From contig NZ_JAEHGE010000001.1 of NCBI RefSeq assembly GCF_016097415.1, forward strand, positions 769,001 to 833,000: a stretch of 64,000 bases of DNA, in the 5' to 3' direction. Below the pieces are notes generated by a model. The model made no database searches, was not told the DNA's origin, and saw nothing but the letters and a program-made list of their open reading frames with translations. Source of the stretch: a sulfur-oxidizing endosymbiont of Gigantopelta aegis (GTDB lineage Bacteria; Pseudomonadota; Gammaproteobacteria; GRL18). Of the stretch, positions 20,671-29,457 are shown piece by piece (the first letter of the stretch is position 1; every line of letters begins with the position of its first letter). Made by a program: the position numbers and the translations under genes.

Positions 20671-20718
20671 AACGTTATAAATAACGTTATAAATAACGTT
20701 ATTTATAACGTTATAAAT
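20671..20718. repeat. AACGTT array and perfect palindrome upstream of dsbA
   Basis: AACGTT occurs four times at exactly 12-base spacing (20671, 20683, 20695, 20707), separated by ATAAAT or ATTTAT. Bases 20683-20712 form a perfect 30-bp palindrome. It lies in the ccsA-dsbA gap, ending three bases before the AAGG ribosome site of dsbA. It could be an operator for a dimeric regulator or an RNA hairpin at the dsbA ribosome site. Confidence 0.75.
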
Positions 20719-20733
20719 AACAAGGAAAACAAA

Positions 20734-21360
20734 ATGCGCAAAATTTTGACGCTTCTTCTCTTGCTGGGCATGAGTGCTTTGGCAGTTGCAGAATATACTG
20801 AAGGTAAAGATTATGAGTTGCTAAAGACTGCTCAGCCAGCTCCCACAGATGGAAAAATTGAAGTGATTGAATTTTTCTCTTATGCCTGTCCGCATTGCTA
20901 TCGTTTTGAACCACATATCGAACAATGGAAAAAAACCAAGGCTGATAACATCGAATTTATCCATGTGCCTGCGGTCTTTAACAAAAACTGGGAAGCCTTG
21001 GCTACTTTATATTATGCCGCAGAAGTCCTTGGCGTACAGGAAAAAATGCATCCACTCATATTTGAAGCCATGCATGGAGAAGGAAAAAAAGTCCGTTCAT
21101 TTGATGACTTAAAAGCCTTGTTTGCAGCCAATGGCGTGAGTGGTGAGAAATTGGATCAGGCGCTGAATTCATTCACTGTTGCAGCGAAAACACGCCGTGC
21201 TAAAACTATGACCCAGAGCTATGGCATTAAGTCCGTACCCAATATCGTGGTGCAAGGAAAGTACCGTACTAATGGTACCTTAGCAAAAACCCATGGCAAT
21301 GTATTTAATGTGGTTGATTACCTTGCGGTGAAAATTGAAAAGGACAGTGAAAAGAAATAA
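20734..21360 (+). CDS. dsbA: DsbA-type periplasmic thiol:disulfide interchange protein
   Basis: 208 aa. Signal peptide (KILTLLLLLGMSALAVA), then a thioredoxin fold with the active site YACPHCYRFEP (CPHC, as in DsbA). The cis-Pro loop is IKSVPNIVVQGKY. It introduces disulfide bonds into exported proteins. Located after ccsA, in the conserved engB/cytochrome c4/dsbA neighbourhood. A strong hairpin terminator follows. Confidence 0.93.
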   Translation: MRKILTLLLLLGMSALAVAEYTEGKDYELLKTAQPAPTDGKIEVIEFFSYACPHCYRFEPHIEQWKKTKADNIEFIHVPAVFNKNWEALATLYYAAEVLGVQEKMHPLIFEAMHGEGKKVRSFDDLKALFAANGVSGEKLDQALNSFTVAAKTRRAKTMTQSYGIKSVPNIVVQGKYRTNGTLAKTHGNVFNVVDYLAVKIEKDSEKK

Positions 21361-21384
21361 GCTGAATTTTCTTTCTAGGTAAAT

Positions 21385-21424
21385 AAAAAAGAGGTATAAG
21401 ATTTATTTTTATACCTCTTTTTTT
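21385..21424. terminator. Bidirectional intrinsic terminator between dsbA and the converging gene
   Basis: AAAAAGAGGTATAA pairs with TTATACCTCTTTTT; A-run on the left and T-run on the right mean it can work on both strands. It serves dsbA on the plus strand and the 21475-22086 gene on the minus strand. Confidence 0.9.
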
Positions 21425-21474
21425 GTGGGTCTTTACCACTTTGGTTGATGGCATATTTACCATTAATACCAGAC

Positions 21475-22086
21475 TTATTTGGCTGTTCTCAATAATCGCC
21501 AGAGCGTTGCTTGATCTGGAAATCCGGTAGGTTTGAAAGCAATGGATTGTTGATAAGCTTGCATTGCTATGAGCATTTCCTGATCATATTTTCCGTTTAT
21601 TTTACCCTTGTAAAAGCCAGCAGATTTTAAGTGCTGCTGTATACGCTTTAAGGTTTCAATATAAAGTGAAACCTGCCGTTCACCAATACTGATCTCTATT
21701 TTTTTAGAATAAAATTGTAAGCGGTCATCACGAAGCTTTGCTAATAAGGCTCTTATGACTGTGATCACGGCATCATTGGGGTTTTTCTTACAATGCTTAT
21801 CAAGCACCTCGGTTAATAGCTCGGTTGTCTCAAATGACAATATATCGTAAGTATCATCGACATGTTCATTGGTTGCAGTAATATAGCCATCAATCCAGGC
21901 GGCAGCCATTAAATAGACATCCGCCTTGGCCTTACGCTCATTTTCATAAATTTGGCATGAAATAAGGCCGGCACCACGAATGCCGAACTGCCCCAACTTA
22001 TCGGCAGCAATGGCTCCCTGAGAGAGCAGGGAAGCTATAAGAAAAAGAAAGCTGGCAATGTATTTAGTGCCGTTGGGTGAAAGCAA
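21475..22086 (-). CDS. Secreted protein with C-terminal peptidoglycan-binding domain
   Basis: 203 aa. Possible signal peptide (YIASFLFLIASLLSQGAIAAD). The middle has a Rap1a/HdeA-like stretch (ADVYLMAAAWIDGYITATN with flanking Cys residues), and the C-terminal 60 residues match PG_binding_1 (IQQHLKSAGFYKGKINGKYDQEM, then QATLWRLL). It overlaps the 3' end of the PEP-CTERM gene by 23 bases, so the two are probably co-transcribed. The start may lie inside this overlap. Specific function unknown. Confidence 0.65.
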   Translation of the reverse strand: MLSPNGTKYIASFLFLIASLLSQGAIAADKLGQFGIRGAGLISCQIYENERKAKADVYLMAAAWIDGYITATNEHVDDTYDILSFETTELLTEVLDKHCKKNPNDAVITVIRALLAKLRDDRLQFYSKKIEISIGERQVSLYIETLKRIQQHLKSAGFYKGKINGKYDQEMLIAMQAYQQSIAFKPTGFPDQATLWRLLRTAK

Positions 22087-23794
22087 TGAGAGACTCCTTG
22101 TCTGTTGATTGTTTAGTCTTAGGTCTAGTAAAGCCTAGAGCAATCAAGCCAAAAGCAAAAATTCCAAGCATACCGGGTTCAGGTACATTAATGCTAATGG
22201 TGAATTGTTTGCCTGCAATCTGATTAAAACCACTTAATGTAAAGCGATCTTTAGCGATAGAAAAGTTAAGTTTGTCTGTTGAAAATAACTCATTGCCTAA
22301 GCCGAGTAAACCATTAAGACTCTGGGGGCCAAATTGAAATATTTCAGCACCGGCGATTATTGCTGCTGCCTCTAGTTTGAGTACATCAAGGGTGCCAACT
22401 AACCCTAAATCCAGGCCAAAATCATTGTTTAAAATAACATCGATCCAGTAAGTCGGGGAGAATGTAGTGGTTTCTAATAGGGAAAACTCAGGCATATCAG
22501 ACCATAAGCCTGTCCAACTATCTTGTAAGCCAATCATGCCATCAATTAATATTGAATCACTGAATTCAAGTTTGGTCATGAGCGTGGGAAATATTTCAAA
22601 GTCTTGCGTTAGCCCTAATACCGGCCCTGCATCGACATCAATAATATCAATGGATGCACCAATTTTAATGCCGCCAACATTAATTAAATCAAGATTAAGT
22701 CCTGTAGGAGGAAGGCCTGCCATTACGGTAGCCATACCATCCAAATCGAGTTGTAGTGATAAGAGATCATCTCGTCCACCAGACTTTATTTCACCAGCAC
22801 CATTGAGCGTGCCGTTGGTTTCTATGTTGGGGACTTGAATCTCGATTTCTGCTAAATCGGTTGTGATCCGAGGTACACCAGGAGGAAAGCTAGTGGTAAT
22901 TACACCACCATAGGAGTTGGTTAAAGCGTAGCCAACTATGGGTACAGGTGTGGTTGTTGCACCTCCTTCAAGGGTAAGAGATTGGTTTGCCAAGGGGACT
23001 TCTGCTAATGGTGCATCGCCGGGTAAAATTCCGTCAAGAATTTTAACACTATTGGGATCAATAGAGATTATACGCTGATCTAAATTGACGGTGGGTAGAG
23101 CTGTAGTGCCTGTGGTGCAACCAAAAGCAATTAAACACCCAGTTGCATTGACCGAACCGGATAATTGCATAATAGCACTGATATAGGCTTCAATTTCAGG
23201 TGATTGGGTCGTAATTGAGCCTGCATCCAGTGAACTTTTGGTTTTCAGGTTGATAATGTCACCCTGACGGACGGCTTGCTCGGGTAGTTCTGCTAGAGCA
23301 GAAAACTCAACCTCAGCATCAACTGAGCCACTATTAATGGTATAGCCAAATTCCAGCCCCACTTTGCCCGAGCTATTAACCTTTAATTGGGCGCCGGTTC
23401 GTGTATCAGTTGTTATTGTTTTTCGATCTTTGGAAGGTTCATCACCACAGATTATACTAACTGTTGCTTTACAAGCTTTCCATGCAAACCATAGCGGGTT
23501 GGTATTAATGGTGCTGGTCGTTCTTGATCCGGCAATACCTCCTATTGTGGCTGTTTTGTTGCTCCATTCACTACCGAGAAAAGCGCTTTCTGATTTGACA
23601 AAGGCATCACCCGTTGCCCACATGCTTTGGTCGGTTGTAGTAAACGTTAGGGCGCCAGAGTCGTATTGTATTGAGGCGCTGGCCACACTGGATAGCGAAA
23701 GCAAGATATAGGCACTAAATATATAAGTGCTTAGTATATAAGTGCTTAGTATTGTTTTTTTCGGCGTTAGCATATTTTTCAATGTCATCGTCAT
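22064..23794 (-). CDS. PEP-CTERM sorting-domain protein, large secreted
   Basis: 576 aa. The C-terminus has VPEPG, a hydrophobic segment (MLGIFAFGLIALGF) and basic residues (TRPKTK), the tripartite PEP-CTERM signal recognised by an exosortase. The N-terminal signal contains a near-duplicated ILSTYILSTYIFSAYILL stretch, matched by a short direct repeat in the DNA. The body is rich in beta-type sequence, Gly, Thr and Ile, with few Cys (a CLIAFGC pair). Such proteins are usually linked to extracellular polymer or biofilm. ATG at 23794 with GGG about eight bases upstream. No exosortase gene is in the window. Confidence 0.8.
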   Translation of the reverse strand: MTMTLKNMLTPKKTILSTYILSTYIFSAYILLSLSSVASASIQYDSGALTFTTTDQSMWATGDAFVKSESAFLGSEWSNKTATIGGIAGSRTTSTINTNPLWFAWKACKATVSIICGDEPSKDRKTITTDTRTGAQLKVNSSGKVGLEFGYTINSGSVDAEVEFSALAELPEQAVRQGDIINLKTKSSLDAGSITTQSPEIEAYISAIMQLSGSVNATGCLIAFGCTTGTTALPTVNLDQRIISIDPNSVKILDGILPGDAPLAEVPLANQSLTLEGGATTTPVPIVGYALTNSYGGVITTSFPPGVPRITTDLAEIEIQVPNIETNGTLNGAGEIKSGGRDDLLSLQLDLDGMATVMAGLPPTGLNLDLINVGGIKIGASIDIIDVDAGPVLGLTQDFEIFPTLMTKLEFSDSILIDGMIGLQDSWTGLWSDMPEFSLLETTTFSPTYWIDVILNNDFGLDLGLVGTLDVLKLEAAAIIAGAEIFQFGPQSLNGLLGLGNELFSTDKLNFSIAKDRFTLSGFNQIAGKQFTISINVPEPGMLGIFAFGLIALGFTRPKTKQSTDKESLIAFTQRH

Positions 23795-23880
23795 AGATAA
23801 TCCCTTTTTATGATTTTTAGTATTATGAAGAGGATTCTATTGTTTGTTAAATCATTGCGCTATCCTAAATTCGCAAAATA

Positions 23881-24852
23881 TTATCTATAAGCTTGTTTCA
23901 GGGTTGTTGACGGTAGTTCGCCAAACATCGTCATATAGCAATTGGAAAATTTTCCTAAGTGCCAAAAGCCCCATCTCATAGCAATATCCGTGACAGTTGT
24001 GTCATTGCTAACAGGATGTTTAAGTTGTCTGCGTGCCCAGTTAAGGCGTAAAATTCTAAGGTAATTGATTGGTGTGAGACCCAATAATATTTTAAAGCTG
24101 TACTGTAAGGTTCTTTGGCTAACTTTTATTTCATGGCAAATATCAATGATGCTTGGACATAACTGGTTATTATGAGCCGTTATAATATACTCACGCGCAC
24201 GACCGACCACGTGAAAAGCACGTCGTCGTGCGATCAGGCCTGTTGCATTTTTACCTGGATTGTTTTCAAAGTCTAAGGTCAACAATACTTGATCCATAAT
24301 GATTTGATCTAAGGATTTTTTGTTATCAACAGAATATTTTTCAAGCAATATGGACTGGGTAGAAAACAAGTGTCGGACAAAACAATCGAGTTGTTTTTGT
24401 AATGGTGCTTTAAAGAGCATAAGATCAGTAGGTGGCTTTTCCCAGGATTTGGGGCATAACACTGATGCACGTTCTTGCACTCGTGATTGTTCGAAGCGGA
24501 AATAGATTGTTTCTACATTGGCTTCTATCTGAACATCAAACTCAGTATTGCTCGGTAAAAAATATAACTCATTTTCATCGATGCTATGTTCAGAGAAACG
24601 ATTTTTTTCTGTGTTAGGGCGAATGTAGGAGATTGTGCATAAGTTTTTCTCCATAAGTCCATGCTTATGTGCCGCTTGGTTTTGATTCTCTTCGACAATA
24701 CTTAAAGAGTCTAGGTGAAGTTCACGTAAGCGACCCTTGTAATGACCTGGCTTTAATTGATGATTTTCCCAAGCCAGCCAATCTTGAGCAGCCTGCTGTT
24801 CGGAGGCATCTTGTAGGTGCAGATCACGTAGTGAGGGCGATGAGGTATGCAT
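23881..24852 (-). CDS. AraC-family transcriptional regulator
   Basis: 323 aa. The C-terminal ~100 residues form the double HTH of AraC/XylS regulators (IDICHEIKVSQRTLQYSFKILLGLTPINYLRILRLNWARRQL and TDIAMRWGFWHLGKFSNCY, given here in parts of the motif). The N-terminal sensor part is not one I recognise; overall layout resembles EutR-like regulators. It lies just upstream of the PEP-CTERM gene on the same strand, about 85 bases away, and may regulate it; this is an inference from position. Confidence 0.85.
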   Translation of the reverse strand: MHTSSPSLRDLHLQDASEQQAAQDWLAWENHQLKPGHYKGRLRELHLDSLSIVEENQNQAAHKHGLMEKNLCTISYIRPNTEKNRFSEHSIDENELYFLPSNTEFDVQIEANVETIYFRFEQSRVQERASVLCPKSWEKPPTDLMLFKAPLQKQLDCFVRHLFSTQSILLEKYSVDNKKSLDQIIMDQVLLTLDFENNPGKNATGLIARRRAFHVVGRAREYIITAHNNQLCPSIIDICHEIKVSQRTLQYSFKILLGLTPINYLRILRLNWARRQLKHPVSNDTTVTDIAMRWGFWHLGKFSNCYMTMFGELPSTTLKQAYR

Positions 24853-25079
24853 TATTAGGAAAAATCCGATTATTGTTAAAATAAGATTTATTAGAATATT
24901 AGCCTAGAAATTGACTTATGTCACTTACTTTGTAATTTACACTTGATATTTTTTTAAACTCTCATTGCCTTTTTTTATGGTGTTTTTTTTATTATAGTTA
25001 AGAGGGATGAAACCTTAGAAGCAATTTTAAGCAGAACTGATGTGTGCCACATTAGAACTTATTTTAAGTAGAGCAGACG

Positions 25080-26990
25080 ATGGCAGATAAAAATTTACAG
25101 TGGAAGCAGAAATACTACGATAGTCTGGATGATATTGAGCGCCGAGAGGAAAAGTGGCAGACGCTTGAAGACTTATTTAAGCAGGCCATCTCAAGACTGA
25201 CATTGGCGGCAGAAGGGAATAGTAAAAATCTGGATGGCGGCTTAGTGCAATTACGTACCGCTATTCGCAAAGGCAAAGATAACCTTGTTATTGAAACGAT
25301 TTTAGAAGATGTTTCAAAAGAAATTATTAAATTAGACAATATGTCTCAGGATGGGCCTAAGGGAGACGCGGGGTTTTTGATAAATATAATTGAGCAAATG
25401 AGCTTAAGTGGTAAGGCAGAGAAAAAGTCTCGTAAGTTTATCAAACGCCTTAAAGCAAAAAAAGCCCCGGAGAAAAAAGAGTTATTAATGGGTTTTACGG
25501 ATTTATTATCAGAAATCATCCAACAATCAGTCATAGAATGTGAAAAAAATGCCGGTAATAGCAGTGCGAAACAAAGCTTTTTAAAGAATTTGTTTGCCAG
25601 TAAAAAAACAGCGAGGAAGCCTTCAGCAGAGAGCGGCAACATGCATAGCTCAGAGGATGAGCGCAGTGACAAATACGATTTTATTGACTCCGAAGATAAT
25701 ATTTCTCTGAATCAAGAGCAAATGAGTAGTGTGGTTGCCACAGTGCAAAATGTGCTTGAGTCCATTATTGATGGGCTTGATATCAGTGCGGAAGTGAAAG
25801 AAACCTTAAAAAATAAAGTCTTTGAAGTCAAACCCACCAAGGAAATTCATGTATTATTGGGTGATTTACAGGAAATACTGCATGATTCTGGCCTAGTTGA
25901 ATTTGCCAATAAGGACTGTCCTGATAACAACTCAATTAATAATGTTGAGCATAATGAATTACTCATTCGTCTTATCGAATATTTACCTTTGGAAGATGAA
26001 GTTAAAGAAAATGCTGAGCAACTAAAAGAAAATTTTGCTCAGGGTGTCTCCACTGAGCAACTCCCCAAAGCACTTAAATCCATTGCAGCATTGATCAGTA
26101 AGATGCGCAGTAATGTGCAACAAGAGCAAAAACAATTTGAACGTTTCTTGAAAAGCCTGACAGGACGTTTAGCTGAAGTTGACCAGTATCTACAGAATAA
26201 CTTGGTGGAATATAAACAGTCCTATCAAAATGGTCTGGATCTGGGTGATGTGGTGAAAGAGCAGGTAAAAAGTATTGGTGACTCTGTTTCATCTTTTAAT
26301 AATATTGGTGAAGTTGAACAGGCAGTACAATCACATTTGGATAAAATTCTCACGCATATTGACTTACATCGTGAAAAAGAAAATGAGCGGGTTAATCGTG
26401 TTGAAGAAAAAAACAAGCAACTTTCTCAACAGCTTAAACAACTGGAAAGTGAAAGTGGTAAACTACGCCAGCAGGTAATCGAGTCACAAAACAAAGCCAT
26501 GTTGGATCAATTGACACAATTACCCAATCGTATGGCCTATGATGAACGCCTGCATCAAGAATATGTGCGCTGGAAACGTTATAATACCACTTTAATTATT
26601 ATTATTTGGGATATCGACTTCTTCAAAAAAGTCAATGATACCTATGGCCATCAGGCCGGTGACAAAGTGTTAAAAGTAGTGGCCGACTTGTTGCGTAAAA
26701 ACCTGCGTGAAACCGACTTTGTTGCCCGATTTGGCGGTGAAGAATTTGTTGGCCTAATGCCTGAAACAACGCTGGGCGGAGGCTTTAAAATTGCCGAAAA
26801 AATTCGTAACGCGATTGAAAAATTAGAATTTCATTACCGGGGTGATAAGGTCAAAGTCACTATCTCTTGTGGTATCAGCCTGTTTATGGAAAATGATACC
26901 TCGGAGACGGCTTTAGCAAGAGCAGATAAAGCCCTGTATCAGGCTAAGAGTGAAGGGCGTAATCGCTGTGTCATTGCAAAAGAAGCGTAA
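25080..26990 (+). CDS. Diguanylate cyclase with long helical N-terminus
   Basis: 636 aa. C-terminal GGDEF domain: DQLTQLPNRMAYDERL starts it, the active site is RFGGEEF (about residue 548), and an inhibitory I-site RETD lies five residues before it, so an active, product-inhibited cyclase is expected. It makes cyclic di-GMP. The N-terminal ~450 residues are mostly helix and coiled coil (for example KQLSQQLKQLESESGKLRQQV) with no membrane segment, so it is cytosolic; the N-terminal block LQWKQKYYDSLDDIE is a recognisable family start. Single gene, followed by an inverted-repeat element. Confidence 0.92.
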   Translation: MADKNLQWKQKYYDSLDDIERREEKWQTLEDLFKQAISRLTLAAEGNSKNLDGGLVQLRTAIRKGKDNLVIETILEDVSKEIIKLDNMSQDGPKGDAGFLINIIEQMSLSGKAEKKSRKFIKRLKAKKAPEKKELLMGFTDLLSEIIQQSVIECEKNAGNSSAKQSFLKNLFASKKTARKPSAESGNMHSSEDERSDKYDFIDSEDNISLNQEQMSSVVATVQNVLESIIDGLDISAEVKETLKNKVFEVKPTKEIHVLLGDLQEILHDSGLVEFANKDCPDNNSINNVEHNELLIRLIEYLPLEDEVKENAEQLKENFAQGVSTEQLPKALKSIAALISKMRSNVQQEQKQFERFLKSLTGRLAEVDQYLQNNLVEYKQSYQNGLDLGDVVKEQVKSIGDSVSSFNNIGEVEQAVQSHLDKILTHIDLHREKENERVNRVEEKNKQLSQQLKQLESESGKLRQQVIESQNKAMLDQLTQLPNRMAYDERLHQEYVRWKRYNTTLIIIIWDIDFFKKVNDTYGHQAGDKVLKVVADLLRKNLRETDFVARFGGEEFVGLMPETTLGGGFKIAEKIRNAIEKLEFHYRGDKVKVTISCGISLFMENDTSETALARADKALYQAKSEGRNRCVIAKEA

Positions 26991-26993
26991 GCG

Positions 26994-27177
26994 TTAATTA
27001 GAGTCCATCCGTTTACTCTTAAATTATTTGATAATTGTGCCCGTAGGGTGGGCACGCCTTTTGTGCCCACGCTGAAAGTGTAAATACAAGATATTGAATC
27101 AGCGTGGGCAGATAAAGCTATGCCCACCCTACGGTTTTATATATAAAGAGTCCTATTTACGGATGGACATTAATTAA
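26994..27177. repeat. Nested inverted-repeat element (MITE-like), 184 bp
   Basis: Three nested inverted repeats: outer 19 bases (26994-27012 with 27159-27177, 17 of 19 matching), middle 14 bases CCGTAGGGTGGGCA with TGCCCACCCTACGG (27041-27054 with 27121-27134, perfect), and inner 12 bases TGCCCACGCTGA with TCAGCGTGGGCA (27064-27075 with 27099-27110, perfect). No coding potential. It lies between the diguanylate cyclase and cobU, so its transcript would form a very long hairpin ahead of cobU. Confidence 0.8.
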
Positions 27178-27214
27178 TCAATATCCCAACTAATACATCA
27201 ATAAAGAGAAATTT

Positions 27215-27778
27215 TTGATAGAACTCATTTTAGGTGGCGCACGCTCTGGAAAAAGCCGTTTGGCGGAAGCAAGAATCACTGATAATTCCCCGCAAAAAGT
27301 CATTTATATCGCCACAGCAACAGCCTATGATGATGAAATGCGTACTCGTATTAAGCATCATCAACAACGTCGCCCCGATCACTGGCAGTTAATTGAAGAG
27401 CCTATTGAACTGGGTAAAATCATTCAGCAATATAATCAAGCCAATACAGTATTACTCATTGAATGTCTGACGCTATGGTTGACGAATTTATTGTGTCATA
27501 GTGATGCAGAGCAATTTGCCTTACAAAAAAAACACTTTATTGAACAATTACAACATACACAGGCCGAGATCATTTTAGTCAGCAATGAAACTGGAATGGG
27601 CGTTGTCCCCATGGGGGAACTCAGTCGCCGCTTTGTTGATGAAGCAGGTTTTTTGCATCAAACGTTAGCACAGCTCAGTGATCGAGTAACATTGGTTGTG
27701 GCAGGATTGGAACATTGCTTGAAGCAGCCTAAATTGTCAAACAGCCATTCGCCAATAGCAGGAAGTTCCAATGCCTGA
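27215..27778 (+). CDS. cobU: CobU, adenosylcobinamide kinase / guanylyltransferase
   Basis: 187 aa. P-loop GGARSGKSRLAE at the N-terminus; later SNETGMGVVPMGELSRRFVDEAG, the CobU/CobP signature. It phosphorylates adenosylcobinamide and adds GMP, in the nucleotide-loop assembly branch of cobalamin synthesis. The start is TTG at 27215 (the codon before the residues IELILGGARSGK). First of four genes cobU-cobT-cobC-cobS that overlap or nearly touch. I see no cobalamin riboswitch upstream. Confidence 0.93.
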   Translation: MIELILGGARSGKSRLAEARITDNSPQKVIYIATATAYDDEMRTRIKHHQQRRPDHWQLIEEPIELGKIIQQYNQANTVLLIECLTLWLTNLLCHSDAEQFALQKKHFIEQLQHTQAEIILVSNETGMGVVPMGELSRRFVDEAGFLHQTLAQLSDRVTLVVAGLEHCLKQPKLSNSHSPIAGSSNA

Positions 27779-28826
27779 TTGGTTGACTGCAAGTATTGCC
27801 CCATTGGATCAAACTGTTTTAGCTCAGGCCATCGAAAAACAACAGCAACTAACCAAACCTCAAGGTGCCTTAGGCGTTTTGGAAACGATTGCCACTACAA
27901 TTTCAGCCTTGCAAGGAAGTACTGAGCCCAGAGTGGAACAGGCTCAAATTGTTATTTTTGCAGCCGATCATGGCATTGCACAAGAAAATGTTTCCGCTTT
28001 TCCACAAGCAGTAACAGCTGAGATGGTGAAAAACTTTTCTGCTGGCGGTGCAGCGATCTCGGTATTGGCCAAGCAGTTTGATTTGCCCTTGCAGGTCATT
28101 AATCTTGGCCTGGTAACAGAATTACCTTCTTTACCTCTCGTTCAGTCAAAGGTGATTGCTAAAGGGACACAAAATTTCTTGTCACAAGCGGCGATGACTG
28201 AAGGGCAATTATTGCAAGCTTTTGAGATCGCAAAAAATTGTGTGGATGAGATAAAGAAAAATAATAAACAATTATTCATTGCCGGTGAAATGGGTATTGC
28301 CAATACCAGTAGTGCTACTGCACTGGTTTGTGCCTTAGAAAATATTAAAGTCAAAGAATTAGCAGGCTATGGGACGGGGCTTGATTCTGTCGGGTTGGAA
28401 CATAAAATCGATATTATTGAACAATCCATTCATAAGCACCAGCCAGAAATGAATTCGGCATTAAATATTTTACAAATCCTGGGTGGCTTTGAAATTGCTG
28501 CCTTAACTGCGAGTTATATTCGTTGTGCTCAGCAAGGTATTATTGCCTTGGTTGATGGTTTTATTTGCTCAGTCGCGGCCTTGTTTGCCATTCGCCTGAA
28601 TCCTCAATGTCGTCCCTGGCTTATTTTTAGTCATCAGTCAGCAGAACAGGGTCATAAAAAAGTGTTAGCGCTTATTGATGCTAAACCACTATTGAAATTT
28701 GACTTACGTTTAGGTGAAGGTAGTGGCGCTGCTCTGGCTTATCCTTTGATTCGTTCTGCTTGTTTACTGCAAAATGAAATGGCGAGCTTTGCCAGTGCCT
28801 CTGTGAGTGAAAAATCCAGTGCCTGA
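27771..28826 (+). CDS. cobT: CobT, nicotinate-nucleotide:dimethylbenzimidazole phosphoribosyltransferase
   Basis: 351 aa, normal length. Conserved stretches: KPQGALGVLE, IFAADHGIAQENVSAFPQ, EMGIANTSSATAL and the C-terminal catalytic Glu region LRLGEGSGAALAYPL. It makes alpha-ribazole phosphate for the lower ligand of B12. Its start overlaps the end of cobU by eight bases. Confidence 0.94.
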   Translation: MPDWLTASIAPLDQTVLAQAIEKQQQLTKPQGALGVLETIATTISALQGSTEPRVEQAQIVIFAADHGIAQENVSAFPQAVTAEMVKNFSAGGAAISVLAKQFDLPLQVINLGLVTELPSLPLVQSKVIAKGTQNFLSQAAMTEGQLLQAFEIAKNCVDEIKKNNKQLFIAGEMGIANTSSATALVCALENIKVKELAGYGTGLDSVGLEHKIDIIEQSIHKHQPEMNSALNILQILGGFEIAALTASYIRCAQQGIIALVDGFICSVAALFAIRLNPQCRPWLIFSHQSAEQGHKKVLALIDAKPLLKFDLRLGEGSGAALAYPLIRSACLLQNEMASFASASVSEKSSA

Positions 28827-29457
28827 TGAGCAGTCGTACAAAAAATCCACTATTATTGTATTACGTCATGGTGAACCGGATGGCTCAAACTATGCCGATA
28901 AAAAAATATTTCGTGGCATCACGGATGATGTATTGACAAAAAAAGGTTGGCAACAAATGGCCAATGCCATAGCCACTATAGAAAACACTATTGATGTCAT
29001 TTTAACGTCTCCTTTAAAACGCTGTGCTGAATTTGCTTTGTCTGTCGCAACGCAACACAACATAACAATGCACCACATTGATGCTTTTCAGGAAATTGAT
29101 TTTGGTCAGTGGGAGGGGCGCTCCGTGCAAGATGTTGAATGTGAGGCATCTGACAATTTAAAACGCTTTTGGCAAAACCCATTGCACTATACGCCACCAG
29201 ATGGCGAACCTGTTGCTGATTTTCAACAGCGTGTAGTGGCCCGTTGGCAAGAAAGTATAAAATCTTATCAAGATAAAACCGTTTTGCTCATTGCTCATGG
29301 CGGTGTGCAAAAAATAATTTTAGCTGAGGTGTTAAATATGCCGGTGCAGGCAATTCATAATATCGAAGTACCTTATGCTTGTTGTTCAATCTTTCATATT
29401 TATTATAATGATGGTGAAATTATCAGTACTTTAAAATCCCATGGCAGGCTTGCTTAA
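28807..29457 (+). CDS. cobC: Histidine phosphatase family protein, probable alpha-ribazole phosphatase (CobC)
   Basis: 216 aa. The RHG motif is LRHGEPDG, and later LTSPLKRCAEFA and LLIAHGGVQKI supply the second Arg and His of the histidine-phosphatase fold. Context between cobT and cobS points to removal of the phosphate from alpha-ribazole phosphate or cobalamin phosphate. The GTG start at 28807 overlaps cobT; a second GTG at 28819 is also possible. Confidence 0.87.
   Translation: MKNPVPDEQSYKKSTIIVLRHGEPDGSNYADKKIFRGITDDVLTKKGWQQMANAIATIENTIDVILTSPLKRCAEFALSVATQHNITMHHIDAFQEIDFGQWEGRSVQDVECEASDNLKRFWQNPLHYTPPDGEPVADFQQRVVARWQESIKSYQDKTVLLIAHGGVQKIILAEVLNMPVQAIHNIEVPYACCSIFHIYYNDGEIISTLKSHGRLA

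Noticed and set aside
26990..27214. Cobalamin riboswitch in front of cobU
   Set aside because: No B12-box-like sequence is visible; the space is filled by the nested inverted-repeat element.
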